Shown: positions 22,736 to 33,864 of the stretch, in pieces
Layout of the letters: each line of letters starts with the position of its first letter
Numbering within the stretch: the first letter of the stretch is position 1
From: Amborella trichopoda
Lineage: Eukaryota > Streptophyta > Magnoliopsida > Amborellales > Amborellaceae
DNA: 64,000 bases
Assembly (NCBI RefSeq): GCF_000471905.2
Contig: NW_006499969.1
Coordinates: forward strand, 47,803 to 111,802
Direction: 5' to 3'
The notes under the pieces: model-generated
The model's database searches: none
The model's input: only the letters and a program-made list of their open reading frames with translations
Told to the model about the DNA's origin: nothing
Position numbers and translations under genes: made by a program

Positions 22736-23662
22736 ATGATGTTGCCTATGAAAGCCATTACAAATCCTAATCTGAGAGAGACTACTCAAACCTCTCATGA
22801 AGATGTGGAAGACATGGCAGGATCACTTAATCACATGTTTCAAGAGGAGAAGAGATATGGAAAAGTGACCCCTTTGATACCCATTGATGGAAATCTCCCC
22901 ACTTCCCTAGTAGAAGTGATGTCCCAAGGCCATAAGGACGAATCTTCATCCTTTATCCCACCCCCACAAGAACCCATGCCGATGGTGTCTCAAATTGAGC
23001 AAGTCAAGAAGAAGGAACATCTGATTCAATCCCTCTAAAATCAACAGTCACTTATGCTCATGGTGACATGAAGGTGTTACATATCCTCATTCCCTTCTTA
23101 GAAGCTGAGGTCGCACGTCAAGAGATAGACCAAATAGTTGACCAAAAGGTTTTACACATTACAGTCTCTCCAGGAGAGGAGAATGATGCTCACCTTAGTC
23201 CCCAACTCAAACTACACACAAAATCAACATAAGGTATTGCAAATACCAGAGGTTTTGCTCATTGAGAAGGACGCTGCTTACGTCACACCCTAAACCCCTC
23301 GTTAACATGACCATTTCAAAGTCTTACAATTTCCTGAGGTCTTGTGTATCCCAGTCCTCGAAAGTGAGAATGACAATGCTTACCTCATGAACTAGGCCAG
23401 TTATAGTCATAACTCTCAAAAGGTTTTGCACTTTTCAACCCTTACATGGAAAACCAGTTTATTCATCAAAATGTGACGAGTAGTCCTTTTTCCCCTTCCC
23501 ATGACTTCATCTACTCTCCTTAACAGAAACATGAAGTTCAAAGACTAGATACCATTAGTGAATTGAAAGACCAAGTGTAAGACTTTCTCAATTAAGTTGA
23601 AATTATAAGAAAGGGAAAAGCTAAGATAAAGGAAGTGACACATCCAAAACCTATTTTTGCTC
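22736..23662 (+). pseudogene. E1 post-protease linker with KVLxF repeats
   Basis: An open segment (22736-23038) matches E3's post-protease region (HMFQEEKRYGKVTPLIPIDG against DMFKEEERQGKILPSTPICS). Downstream, through stops, five copies of a K-V-L-H/Q-hydrophobic-P motif recur at about 23071, 23147, 23231, 23319 and 23418 (KVLHILIPFLEAE, KVLQIPEVLLIEKDAAY, KVLQFPEVLCIP). Their spacing is 76-99 bases. Function is unknown; a tether between protease and RT is the natural guess. The segment is cut at 23662 by solo LTR B. Confidence 0.7.
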
Positions 23663-25708
23663 TGGTTAGGTGCCTCGATCTCGCCTCCCCGGATCTAGGT
23701 GATTGAGTGACATGTGTCTCGAGTTCGGAATACTCGAGACCTGAGATCGCTCTCTTGGGAACCTTATTCAAGAATAAGGGCATGTATCCAACTAGTGAGA
23801 GAGGAATTTTGGATTTGAGGTGGGCACCAACTTCACCTATGTCCGTGACTTACTTGGGTTGACTCGCGTGGGTACCCTCTTAGATCACGATGAAAAGCCC
23901 CCCAGTTGCTTCAGCTGGTTCGGAATCACCTCCATTGACCATCAATCTCCTTGTTTTTCTGCACGACACTACTATGGTAAATTTGCAAGACAACTGAGCC
24001 AAAGGACCCACCCTTGGCTTAGGATAATGCGCATTCGTGTGGCTAAGAATGTGAGAAATTAGGGTGATGTAAAGAAGTGGGTTTGAATCAGAGGAGGAAA
24101 GAATGAGGAGAAGGCACGAGACAACAGAGAGATGGGGTCCCGACAACGCTAGGTGTTGCCACCCACAACCATGGAATAGCAGTGTCACGACCCTTGGACG
24201 GTGCTGGACACTACTGCTCGCAGCTAGAAGGCGAACAGTGAACTACAGACGGTGCTAGGCATCGCCATTGACAACCCAAGAAGGCAGCACACCCCTGCGT
24301 TGGCGGCTATAGTCTCTTGTGAAGCGCACGACAATAGCCAATTGCTAAGCGCATAACGATAGGTCTTTACAAGGCACACAACGATAGGCGTGGGACACAA
24401 AGAGGAACATATGGACGGTGATGAGCAGAGAGCACACGGAATAGGCTTGCAGATGGAGATCGGCACCGAACGTGTGAAGGAAGCTCGCAGATGGCGATAG
24501 GCCCCGAATGCGTGAAGGAAGCTCGCAGAAGGTGATAAGCACCGAATGTGCGAGAAAGCTCGTGAAGGAAGATGTCACGGGCCCTTAGACGGTGCTGGAC
24601 ACTACTGCCCTAGAACGTGCTAGACCCTACTACCCGGTTGATTGAAAGATGATTGTTTTCTTACAGGGCTAGGCATGGCGATCGATTTGAAACCAACTTC
24701 GAGCCATGGATCGTGTTTTTAGGCCACGATCATGTGTTTTGAAAATTGGATAACTCTTGAAACTTTGGATCGATAGTGTGCTAGTTCCTTGATGTTTTTC
24801 TTTGATTTCTTCTCTGTATCATACTGAGCATACCGTCACGATCGCGTGGCAACAAACACAGCTCGATTCCATCTCGGACAAAGATTTTGCAACTTTAGAG
24901 TTGTGGCTGGAATCTAGAATTCCGACGATGAAATTTACAGTCACTTCATTAGTTTCATGTGCGAAATGTGACCATTCATCATGTACGGGGTTCGGACTAA
25001 CGATAGCCTTAGACCTTATGCACGCGGTAGAATTAGTTTCACATTTATCGAGCTCGTGAGCAGCGCAATTTGGTTGCTCGAGCGAGGCACGATGCTGCTG
25101 ATTTTTCTACACTTTCTTCACGAATCAGCAACTTCTCTCTAGTCTTTCTTCGCACTCAAGCGTCGTCACGGGACGTACCACATATCGAAATGCTCGTCTT
25201 GACGAGACGAACTTGCTCACCAAATTTGAGCATGATCCAATATAAAACGGGCGAGATATAAGCGGTGAAAGTCACTATTTGTGACTGTCCCTTTAATAGA
25301 GTTGAGTTGCAGGGTGGCCCCACGGGAATAGTATCCAGCTCCTCCTGTTTCGCTCTTTTGCCTATAAATTCTTCTTGGGATGTCCGTTTAAGCTGAAAAT
25401 TGACCCCTGGGGTTTTTCAACCGCGTCGAATCCAATAGCTTTGGTCCCATAGCAAATTGAGACATCGAAAATATAGCTCTAGTTATAGGGTCCATTTCAG
25501 GGTGCCAGAAGCTGATTCTACCAGAAGTGTTTCTCAATCTGCACTGGCTTAGACTTGTCGGATTGCGAAAAAACTTGACAGGAGACTTTTGAGAATCCTC
25601 ATGAAGATCTTGACTAGTTTTAGGGCTATTTTGAAACTGTCAAAATTTTCACTATTTGTTAGGCTTTATTGACCGGGAACCCATGATGATGAAAAATATA
25701 TTCCAACA
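23663..25708 (-). mobile_element. Solo LTR B inside E1 pol, minus orientation
   Basis: Ends are TGGTTAGGTGCC (23663) and ...TTCCAACA (25708), so on the minus strand it runs TGTTGGAA...CTAACCA. A perfect 5-bp duplication, TGCTC, occupies 23658-23662 and 25709-25713. It is closest to solo LTR A: shared blocks include AGATCACGATGAAAAGCCCC and GATGATTGTTTTCTTACAGG. Tandem GAACG...GAAGGAAGCTCGCAGATGG units lie at about 24440-24570. No internal sequence adjoins it. Frames within it (23820-24062, 24802-25059) are not genes. Confidence 0.95.
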
Positions 25709-26335
25709 TGCTCCTCTACCTGGTTTCACCCCAGAAACCCAAATCATGGATGTCTAGGAGAATCCTCATAGTCACTCATCTATCAATGCTTCAATGATGC
25801 CAAAATGGGATTTGTATAGTTCTAAAGCTCATCTGATCATGAGAAGGATGGACTATGAACCATCAAGGAATCAAGGGTTGAATGATGGTAAAGGGATGTT
25901 GACACCCTTTGCAGTTATCAAGACCATAACGTCTCATCATACTAAAAAGTAGGGCCTTGGTTACCCCGGGGCACACTAGTTTATTATCATGGCCATTCTT
26001 CATTGCCTAAATCTCTCATGTGATAGCATCTCAAGGACTATCACTGTCTCCCTTTGAATCTGTTCTTCAAGAAATCATTCCTCAGTAGTTTCCTATAGAG
26101 CAAGAGGTTGAAGTGCTTGAAGTGGATGAACAAACTTGTGATTCTCTTCCCTTTGATGAAGAGGAAATAGAAGAAGCCCCAGAGGTCTTCAAAGATGGTG
26201 GTCAAGCCACAACAGATGACTTAGAAGAGGTTAACTTGGGTGATGATGTTGACCCAAGACCCATCTCCTAAAGAGAAGGAGTACACTTAATTCTTACAAG
26301 CCAATCGAGATATCTTCACTTGACATTATCAAGAT
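25709..26335 (+). pseudogene. E1 pol segment before RT (glycine-patch-like, then acidic)
   Basis: Reading resumes after LTR B. KWDLYSSKAHLIMRRMDYEP followed by GLNDGKG corresponds to the segment found between protease and RT in Tat elements, where a motif such as MRKMGY...GQGLG occurs. An acidic stretch follows (LPFDEEEIEEAPEVFKDGG, DDLEEVNLGDD), with close counterparts in M and E2. Several stops are present. E2 is interrupted by E3 at exactly this acidic stretch. Confidence 0.65.
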
Positions 26336-27110
26336 ATGCTTAATCTTGACTTTCAGATCGCAGTTCATAGGTTGGGAATTGACCCATCCGTTAAGTATGT
26401 CAAACAGAAGTCAAGGAGGTTTCGAGCTGACTTGGAAATCCATATTGAAGCGGAAGTGAACAAACTTAAGATAATAAATTTCATAAGAGAAGTCAAATAC
26501 CCAAAATGGCTAGCTAATGTTGCTCCAATCAAAAGGAAGAATGGTCAGATTAGGGTCTGTATTGACTTTTGTGACTGGAATGCAGCCTGTCCTAAAGATG
26601 CCTTCCTTCTTCCTGTGATTGAACTAGTGATTGATTCAACAACTAATTCTGGGCCTTCCTTTATGGATGGTTATTCAGGGCATAATCCAATAAGGATGGC
26701 ACCAGAAGATGAAGAGTCTACTGCCTTCATAACTCCTAACGCGGTTTTCTATTACACGATGAAGTCTTTCAGCCTTAAAAATGCCGGAGCCACCTACCAA
26801 AGGGCTATGATCACTGTCTTCAAAGATATATTACATGAAGAAATGGAATGCTTCATAAATGATCTCGTAGTAAATTCAAATGAAAGCAATAGTCATATAG
26901 AAAATATTGGGAAAGTCAATGAAAGACTTAGCCTTCACCAATGTAAGATGAATCCCTTGAAGTGTGCTTTTGGTGTACGATCAGGGGAGTTCTTGGGATA
27001 TGTTGTCAGGTATCGAGGTTTGGAAATCGAACTTGTCAAACTTAAATCTATTCAAGAAATGCCATCTCTGAGGAATCTATGAGAGCTCAGATTTCTTCAC
27101 AGCAAACTTG
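26336..27110 (+). pseudogene. pol: E1 reverse transcriptase, catalytically dead
   Basis: RT copies element RNA to DNA inside the particle. A 248-residue open stretch spans most of the domain: the HRLGIDPSVKYVKQKSRRF lead-in, APIKRKNGQIRVCIDFCD (residues 63-80), SFMDGYSGHNPIRM (108-121, first catalytic Asp kept), SFSLKNAGATYQRAM, then FINDLVV (173-179) where YVDD is expected, and EFLGYVV. The first Asp of the YxDD pair is Asn (codon AAT, 26858-26860), which removes a metal ligand. The sequence is otherwise unusually open for so old an element. Confidence 0.9.
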
Positions 27111-27199
27111 CAAATATTTGAAGATTCTTCTCAAATCTTTCAGTACGGTGAAAACCTTTTCTCGTCTACTGAAGAAAGACGTGCCTTTTCGCGTGGGAC

Positions 27200-27675
27200 G
27201 AGGAATGTCAAATAGCTTTTGAAGACATCAAGCACTATTTTTTGAAACCTCCTATTCTCTCTGCACCAATCCTAGTGAAACCTCTCATCTTATATGTGAC
27301 TACACTGGATGAGTCACTTGGTGCCTTGCTGGCTCAAAACAATGATGAAGGGAAGGAGATAGCTCTATACCATCTTAGTCGAAGAATGCAAGGACCTGAA
27401 GTGAATTACTCTCCCATAAAAAAAATATCTTTAGCCTTGATATTTGCAGCACAGAAGCAAGACACTATTGTATTGCACAACCGATTCATCTCATCTCTCG
27501 AGCTGACCCCATTAAATTTCTCTTGTCACGCCCTTGTCTGTTGGGATGACTTACGAAATGATCACTACTCCTCATTGAGTTTGACATTACATATGTGCCG
27601 CAAAACGATGTTAAAGGTCAAGCCCTTGCAGATTTCTTGGCAGCACACCCTCTCCCAGCTGATTCTACCTTATCT
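27200..27675 (+). pseudogene. E1 RNase H domain
   Basis: FAWDEECQIAFEDIKHYFLKPPIL leads into the RNase H that normally follows RT. YVTTLDESLGALLAQNNDEGKEIALYHLSRRM and NYSPIKKISLALIFAAQK match well. A frame change near 27475 is needed to continue through SRADPIKFLLSRP and LLIEFDITYVPQNDVKGQALADFLAAHP. The domain is broken but complete in outline. Confidence 0.85.
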
Positions 27676-28150
27676 AATGATTTATCGAATGAAGAAGTAT
27701 TCCATATTGAAGCTTCATATGATTGGAATATTCACTTTGATGTGCCCTTTCAGTCTGAAAGAGATGGTGCTGGAGTAGTGTTTTCCACCCCTCGTGATGG
27801 CCTAGTCCCATTATCACTCTCTCTCCTAGAGATAAAGACGTAAATGAAGAAAAATATCAGGCACACATCATAGGTTTGGAGATTGCTTCCCATGTGAACC
27901 TGAAATACTTAACCATTTATGGAGACTCAGAGTTGGTCGTCAGACATCTCAAAGGGTATATGACAGGAAAGATGCCCTAAAACCTTATTTCAATACCGTC
28001 AAGTCACTAATGGTAGAATTTGAAGAATTTGCTCTCGAACATGTACCATGAAGGCTCAATGCACAAGCTGATGCACCAGCCAAATTGGGTTCAAAAATTC
28101 AAATTCCACTGAAAGAGCCAACACTAGTATGAGTAGCTGCATGGAGATGT
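27676..28150 (+). pseudogene. E1 second RNase H (aRNH, Tat-specific)
   Basis: After the LADFLAAHP motif a second RNase H-like domain begins: SYDWNIHFDVPFQSERDGAGVVFSTPRDGLVPLSLSL, then, past a frame change near 27840, HIIGLEIASHVNLKYLTIYGDSELVVRHLKGYMTG. An additional RNase H placed before integrase is the hallmark of the Tat lineage. Stops and shifts are frequent after 27970. Confidence 0.8.
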
Positions 28151-28479
28151 ATTGAATTTTCTACAAAGCTTGATAATGAAGATGCAATGCAATTGTTTGA
28201 AGAATGGCCTCCTTACCCATTCGGGCCACTAATTGCAGCTATAAAGGCCATGCAAGCCTCGAGAAATTCTCATAATCCTACTGTGATCAATGAGGAAGAG
28301 AAAGAAGAAGAAGAAGAGGCGGAATCTTAGAATCCCTTATGTGCAGAAGTGGAACCAATAGTAGACTAGCGCACTACTATGAATGACTATTTGCAGAATA
28401 ATTGGCATCTTGAAAACCCTATTGAACCGAACAAGATCCAAAGGTCAGCCACATGATATGTGTGTCGTGATGGTATTTT

Positions 28480-29645
28480 GATTTGATTCTCTTAAAATGA
28501 TATGCTGCTTAAGTGCATTGATCAGAAAGATGTTAACCATGTACTCAAGGAATTTCATGCTGGAGTTTGTGGGATGCATCAGTCTGGCCTTAAGCTATAT
28601 AACAAGATCATCAAGGTAGGTTATTACTGGCCTACTATGAGTGTCGATTCACTTATGATTGAAAGAAACTACCCAATGTGTTAGATTCATTGGAGCTTCA
28701 TTTATCAAGCTCGTGAACCTATTCACCTGACAGTAGCATCATGGCCTTTTTCTAAGTGGGGTATGAATATTACAGGTCCTATTGAGCCACCATCCTCTTT
28801 AGGGAAGGTCTTTATACTTTCTCCCACAGACTACTTTTCTAAGTGGGCTTAAGCCATCCCTCTCAAAAAAATTCCTAGGAGTTACAGTGGCCAAATTTAT
28901 GTGCGAACATATCATATGTAGATTCAGTGTACCTAACCGGATCACTTTAGATATTGACCCGATCAATCAGTTCGAGTTTAAGTGGAAATTTTCGACCTTG
29001 TACCATTCAAGAGCTAATGGTTTGGCGGAAAACAAGACCCTTTGTGATGCCTTATGAAAGTTCATTTTTGACACAAAAGGGGATTGGCAGGAAACGCTTC
29101 CTAAAGTCCAATGGGCCTATCCTATGACAGCTCGAGTTCGAACTCAGTGGAAACCCTACTCTCTATTATATGGGGGTAAGGTTGTGCTGCCTTTGGAAAT
29201 TCAGTTGCCTTCACTTAGAATAGCAATCCACTATGGTATGACGGATGAAGAACAACTTGATATTCGTTGTCAAGAGCTTGGTGCACTCAATGAAAGGAGA
29301 CTGCAGGCACAACAAAACATTGAGATTTACAAAAACGGTATGCAGCGGGCTTTTGATAAATCAATTCGAATACGGTCATTGGTGAAAGGAGAGCTAGTTC
29401 TGATGGTGAGGAGACCAAGCATTACTCATCATCGAACAAAAGGTAAGTTCGAATCAAAATGGGAAGGACCATTCGTGGTGAAAAGGGCTTTTCCTAATGG
29501 AGCTTATGTGTTGGTTAATGCTGAAGGTGAAGAAGCTATGCCCGCAATCAACGGGAGATACTTGAAAAAACCATTGTTCCAAGGCAACGGTCCAAGCCAC
29601 ACTACCTTAAACCACGTGGCAACAGTCCAAAGCACATTATCTTAA
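28480..29645 (+). pseudogene. E1 integrase, inactive core, readable C-terminus
   Basis: Integrase inserts the element DNA. The N-terminal zinc-binding region reads VLKEFHAGVCGMHQSGLKLYNKI ... GYYWPTM, but the Cys pair is damaged (PMC followed by a stop, then IHWSF). In the core, WPFSKWGMNITGPI has Asn where the first catalytic Asp is expected, and SPTDYFSKWA keeps the next block. The third block (NGLAENKTL) appears shifted and shortened. The open C-terminal part (29124-29645) contains LVLMVRRPSITHHRTKGKF, WEGPFVVKRAFPNGAYVL and INGRYLKK, the GPF/Y module typical of these integrases, ending in a stop. Confidence 0.85.
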
Positions 29646-29830
29646 ACTGTGTTGCAATGGTCCAATCCACATGACCATAAACTGCCTAGCAATAGTCCAA
29701 GCTGCAAGACCTTAAACTGTGTGGCAATGATCCAAGCTGCACGATGTTAAACTACATAAAAAACGTCCTGATGACATGATGCTAAACTGCATCACGCACA
29801 GTCTTAAAGGCATGACCCTAAAATTTCCTT
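29585..29830 (+). repeat. E1 subterminal tandem repeats before the 3' LTR
   Basis: About five imperfect units of 44-47 bp follow the pattern GGCAAYGGTCCAAGCTGCANGACCTTAAACTGNGT between the integrase stop and the LTR. The same unit forms a much longer array in E3 (61090-62110), linking the two elements. The usual polypurine tract is not obvious just before 29831. Confidence 0.85.
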
Positions 29831-32677
29831 TGTTTGAGGGTATTTTTCAACAATTGTCTCCCCGATGTGAATAAGGAGAGAGCAGTTTGTGACCTTGTCC
29901 CAGAGGTACCAAGATGCTTGTGGACCACTGAAGCAGTAGGTCAATAAACCCTGATTCAGAAGTGAAATTTTTGACAGTCTTAGAACGGCCCAAGAACGAT
30001 AAAAAACGTGGCCAAGGGTCTCTTAAGAATACTTACCAAGTTTCGTCACGATCCGATGACATTAAGGCAGTGCAAATGTAGAAACAGTTTTGAAAAATCG
30101 ACCACTAGCGCCTCGAAAATGGACTTTATAACTATAGCCCTATCACCAGAGCATCAAATGATTGTGAGACCACTGCCATTGGATCTAGAACTTTAGCAAA
30201 CCTCCAAGGACTAAGTTTCGGCTTGATTGGATGTTTTTGGACCAAGTTATGGCAAAATTACCCAAAACTGGTAGGTCACACACTATTACAGTGTAACCTC
30301 AGTGAACCAGTTTCCATTTGATTTTGGGCTCAACATTGGACACCTGTATCTCCTTCGTCTTGGGTCGAAATGAGCCCAAATTTTTGAAGCATGTTCGTCT
30401 CGTCGGCCTGATTGATTTGATATATGGCACAATCTATGATGTGGCCCAAGCCAAGAGAAAACCTAGAGAGAATATTGCAATTCGACTCAAGGTTGTAGAA
30501 TTTCCAGCAAGCACATGCCTTGATCGAGTGGTCACATCACGACGCTCGCGTGTCAGATCGGTGTGCAACCAGTCTTATTGCGACTTCAGCCTTAAGGGTT
30601 TCACACGAGCTAAACCTTGCGCATGATGGATGGTCAGATTGGCCGCACGATAAGTATAAAGTTGCTGTACTCTTCGACCACCAGAAACCAAATTCTAGCA
30701 CAAATACTAATTTGAAAAATGGTCGTTCGAACATCAAATCGAGCCACGTTCATTGCAAAATGTTCATGTCGGTATGCTCGTCAAAATACAGTGAAGAAAT
30801 CGTGGAAAAATAGCGAGAAATGAGTATGATCTTGAACCAAAGATCGCACGTTACTCGTAATATTTATATCTCAAAATTGTGGCTCAAAAGCCCAATCCAT
30901 GCGTCGAAATGGGTATCAAAACGACCGTCTTATCGAGCCAATTAAGAAAGTAATAATCTTTTGGCTCGACGGAGGACGAAAAGACCTTGAATGGGTCATG
31001 AAAGATCGCAAATCGTGCATCCCCATTGGAGGGACGAACCCAAAATTCTAGGAATTGTGGATGGGCCAAAATTGTCATTTCCCCCTATTTTCTTATTTTT
31101 AAATATTTAATTTTAATGCTATTTTAGGTCAATTAGGTCAAAAATTGGGCATCCACCCATGTTCGGATTGAAATTCTATAATACATGTGATGCAATTGTA
31201 CATGGATCTTTTTTTTTGCTCCATAAAATTTTTGAGTTAAAGTGCAAAAGCTTGGGTCACGTTTTCCTTCTTTGGAGAGAGAAAGAGAGGAGAGAGAAAA
31301 CTTTGGTTGATACCCTTAGGATCCATTGAGGTAACCTTCTCTCTCCTCTCTTATTTCTCTCTTATATTACTCTCTCTTCTTTCTCTCTTTTTTTTCTCTC
31401 TTCTTTTTCTCTTCTTTCTCGCTTCTTTCTCTCTCTTCTTTTTCTCTCTTCTTTCTTCTTTCCCTTCTCTCTCTTCTTCCTTCCTTCTTCCCTCTTTTCT
31501 TCTCACCTCTTCTCTCTGCTCTCATCGGAGGCAGACTGAGTTGCCGCTATGTCCTTCTTCCCCCTTTTCTTCTGACTTCTTCTCCTTCCTCTCATACGTG
31601 GCAGATTCAGCCACCGCCCATGTTCTTCTTCTCTCTCTTCTTTCTTTTTCTTCTCTCTCTCTTCTATGAGGTCGCAGTGCAGACCCTACCCTACTGGCGG
31701 GCCTCATTGTTGCCTCTGTTCTTCTTCTTCTTTTTCTCTCTTTCTCCACTGTGAGGTGGCAGTGTGGGACCTAACCTATTAGTGGGCCTCGTTGCTGCCT
31801 CTGCTCTCTTCTTCTTTGTCTCTCTTTCCTCTGTGAGGTGGTAGCGAGGGCCCTACCCTACTAGTGGGCCTCGTTGCTGCCTCTGTTCTCTCTCTCTTCT
31901 CTCATGGATGACAGTATAAGCCGTTGCCCATGTCTGTCTCTCTCCTTCTATTTCCTCCTCTCTTTCTATCTTGACTCTCATGGACGGTAGTATACACCAC
32001 CATCCATGTCTTTCTCTCTCTTTCTATTTATTCCTTTCTTTCTCACTCCACACTCATGGACGGTAATATAAGACGCCATCCATGTCTTTCTCTTTCTTCC
32101 TCTCTTTTTCTCTCTCCTCTTTCATGGATGACAACATAAGCCACCGTTTATGTCTTCTTCTCTTTTTCTCTCTCCTTCTCTCTCCTCCCCATGATCGACA
32201 GCATTAGCCGCCGCCTATGATTCTCTTTCTTTCCCTCTTCCCCTCTTTCTCTCTCCCCTCTTGTGTGGATGACAGATTAAGTCGTCTTTCATGTCTCTTC
32301 GCTTCTCTTCTCGTTTCTTCTCTCTCTTCCCCCTGGGACGGCAGGGTGAACCTATCATGCCCAACCTTTCTTCTCTTCTCTCTCTTCCCCCTGGGACAGC
32401 AGGGTGAACCTGTTGTGCACAACCTGTCTTTTCTTCTCTCTCTTCCCCTTGGGACGGTGGGTCTTCTTTTCTTTTCTCTTCTCCTCTCTCTTTTCTTCCA
32501 TCTTTTCTTCTCTCTTCTCTTCTTTTCTCATCTCTCTTCTCTTCTTTTCTCTTCTATCTCTTCCACTCTCTCTCTTATTTCACTCTCTTTTATTTCATTC
32601 TCATCTCTTCTCCATTTTGAAAGGTCAAGCGAAAGCCAAGCTAGCCTTCATCCCTCTCTCTTTCTCTTCTTTCTATC
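29831..32677 (+). mobile_element. E1 3' LTR, left part (interrupted by E2)
   Basis: It starts TGTTTGAGGGTATTTTTCAA, the counterpart of TGTTGGAAGGTATTTTTCAT in E3. Homologous blocks include CTAGAGAGAATATTGCAATT near 30460 and AACCAGTTTCCATTTGATTT near 30305. From 31260 it becomes almost pure pyrimidine with tandem units. It ends abruptly at 32677 where the TGTTTGAAGACATTTTTCAG start of E2's LTR follows. By comparison with the 5' LTR about 1 kb is missing and should lie beyond the right end of the window. CT-rich frames at 31307-31669 and 32217-32844 are by-products. Confidence 0.8.
31660..32300 (+). repeat. Tandem units with internal inverted repeats in E1 3' LTR
   Basis: Two unit types alternate with CT-rich spacers. 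First, three units of GAGGTGGCAGTG...GGGCCTCGTTGCTGCCTCTG (31666-31885), whose GGCAG and CTGCC arms can pair. Second, five units like CATGGACGG...CCATCCATGTC (31905-32215), whose arms also pair. The position, downstream of the promoter and before the LTR end, is the same as for the hairpin arrays of M. Confidence 0.8.
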
Positions 32678-32710
32678 TGTTTGAAGACATTTTTCAGCAC
32701 CTTGAGTCCC

Positions 32711-33324
32711 TAGGCAATCAGCAAAGAGGGGTTATCAGTGCAGCTTTCACAATTTGCAATTCAAAGAAGGCTGCCTCTCAGACTTTGGACATCTCCAAAG
32801 GGGTAGCCACAGCAAAGACAATGCCTCAAGGTGGTAAGCAGTAGCAATCATATAACCGAGTACCGCCACCTGCGAACCTTAATCGAGATGATTCTTGAAC
32901 CAGAAACAAGAATAAAGTCTATCCTTTTGAAAAAGAATGGGTTCCCACATTTCTTTGACAGCTATTGAAACAGAACATGATCGAGCTGCCTAAGTCCAAG
33001 TTTCCCGAGCAAGCTGGTCTCGACACTCATACAAATTATTGTGCTTACCATCGACGGATTAACCACCCCATAGAGGAATGTTACACACTCAAAGACATCA
33101 TCGAGGCTCTAATCCATAAGAGGCACAGAAAAAAGTCAAAGAGCTAAAGAAGGCATTTGAGGCAGTAGAAACTTCCCACATAATGATAGTCCACGAGGAA
33201 GATGAAGCACCCGACCTCCGTCGTGCCTTGTTTATCATGATGCTTCAAGAAGGCCTCATCACACCAAAGCAAGAAAGGCAACCCCAATGCCATGCTTAGG
33301 GAACTGAGAACCATTGGTGCCCTT
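32711..33324 (+). pseudogene. gag: E2 gag, C-terminal part upstream of M
   Basis: It opens with GNQQRGVISAAFTICNSKK, aligned to GNQNSMITAAVTVTDTKGT in E3 gag. A linker KEWVPTFL and the first zinc knuckle, YCAYHRRINHPIEEC (CX2HX4HX4C, about 33020), follow, then IIEALIHK, a frame change near 33125, and HIMIVHEEDEAPDLRRALF. The segment stops in GTENHWCP, the start of the second knuckle, where M inserts. Several stops are present. Confidence 0.8.
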
Positions 33325-33864
33325 TGGTTAAGTGCCTCAATCTTGCCCTCTAGATCCAGATGATCGGGAGGCACGTGTCTCAGATTTCAGGGTGACTCGG
33401 GACGTTGAGATCGCTCTCTTGGGAACCTCGTTCAAGAACATGGGCAGGTGGACCAATCGATGAGAGAGGAATTTACAGTGGGTTTGGGACTTACTCGGGC
33501 AGGCTCGCGTGGGCTCCCTCCTAGATCACGAGGAAAGCCCCCAATCGTAAAACTGGTTTGGAATCACCTCCCTTGGCCTGTATTCTCCTGTTTCTGCAAT
33601 CACACACATATGAAAAATGTTATAAGACAAGTGGGTCAAGGGACCCCACCTTGCCTTTGGGCGAATTAAGATTGGGGTGCACATTCAAAAAGAGGAAGAG
33701 AAGAATGAGAGATTTAAGATTGGCCTGAGAAAAATTTGATGAGACGGTGAGACCGATACAGTGGCTAAACCGGTAAGTAATTGATCTGACGTGGCAGTAA
33801 AACGGGCTCGATAACTCTGACTGGCTCAACAGAACTACTACTAAACGACAGTACCAATACGAAC

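Larger units (their letters stand above)
10711..32677 (+). mobile_element. Element E1: Tat/Ogre-type Ty3/Gypsy retrotransposon, decayed, right end outside window
   Basis: Order along the plus strand: 5' LTR (10711-14601), PBS (14604-14622), long leader, gag, gag-pro linker with 13-residue repeats, protease, a repeat-bearing linker, RT, RNase H, second RNase H, integrase, subterminal tandem repeats and 3' LTR (29831 onward). This order and the second RNase H identify the Tat lineage. All reading frames carry many stops and shifts. It was interrupted three times: solo LTR F, solo LTR B, and element E2 inside its 3' LTR at 32678. The rest of the 3' LTR should lie beyond the right edge of the window. 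The two LTRs share an unusual start (TCCCCGATGTGAATAAGG-like) not found in the other copies, but are only about two-thirds identical by eye, so the insertion is very old. Confidence 0.85.

Noticed and set aside
31307-32844. Leu/Ser/Phe-rich frames resembling membrane proteins
   Set aside because: CT-rich tandem DNA gives strings of L, S and F in any frame. The last one runs into E2 gag only because the LTR stub is in frame by chance.
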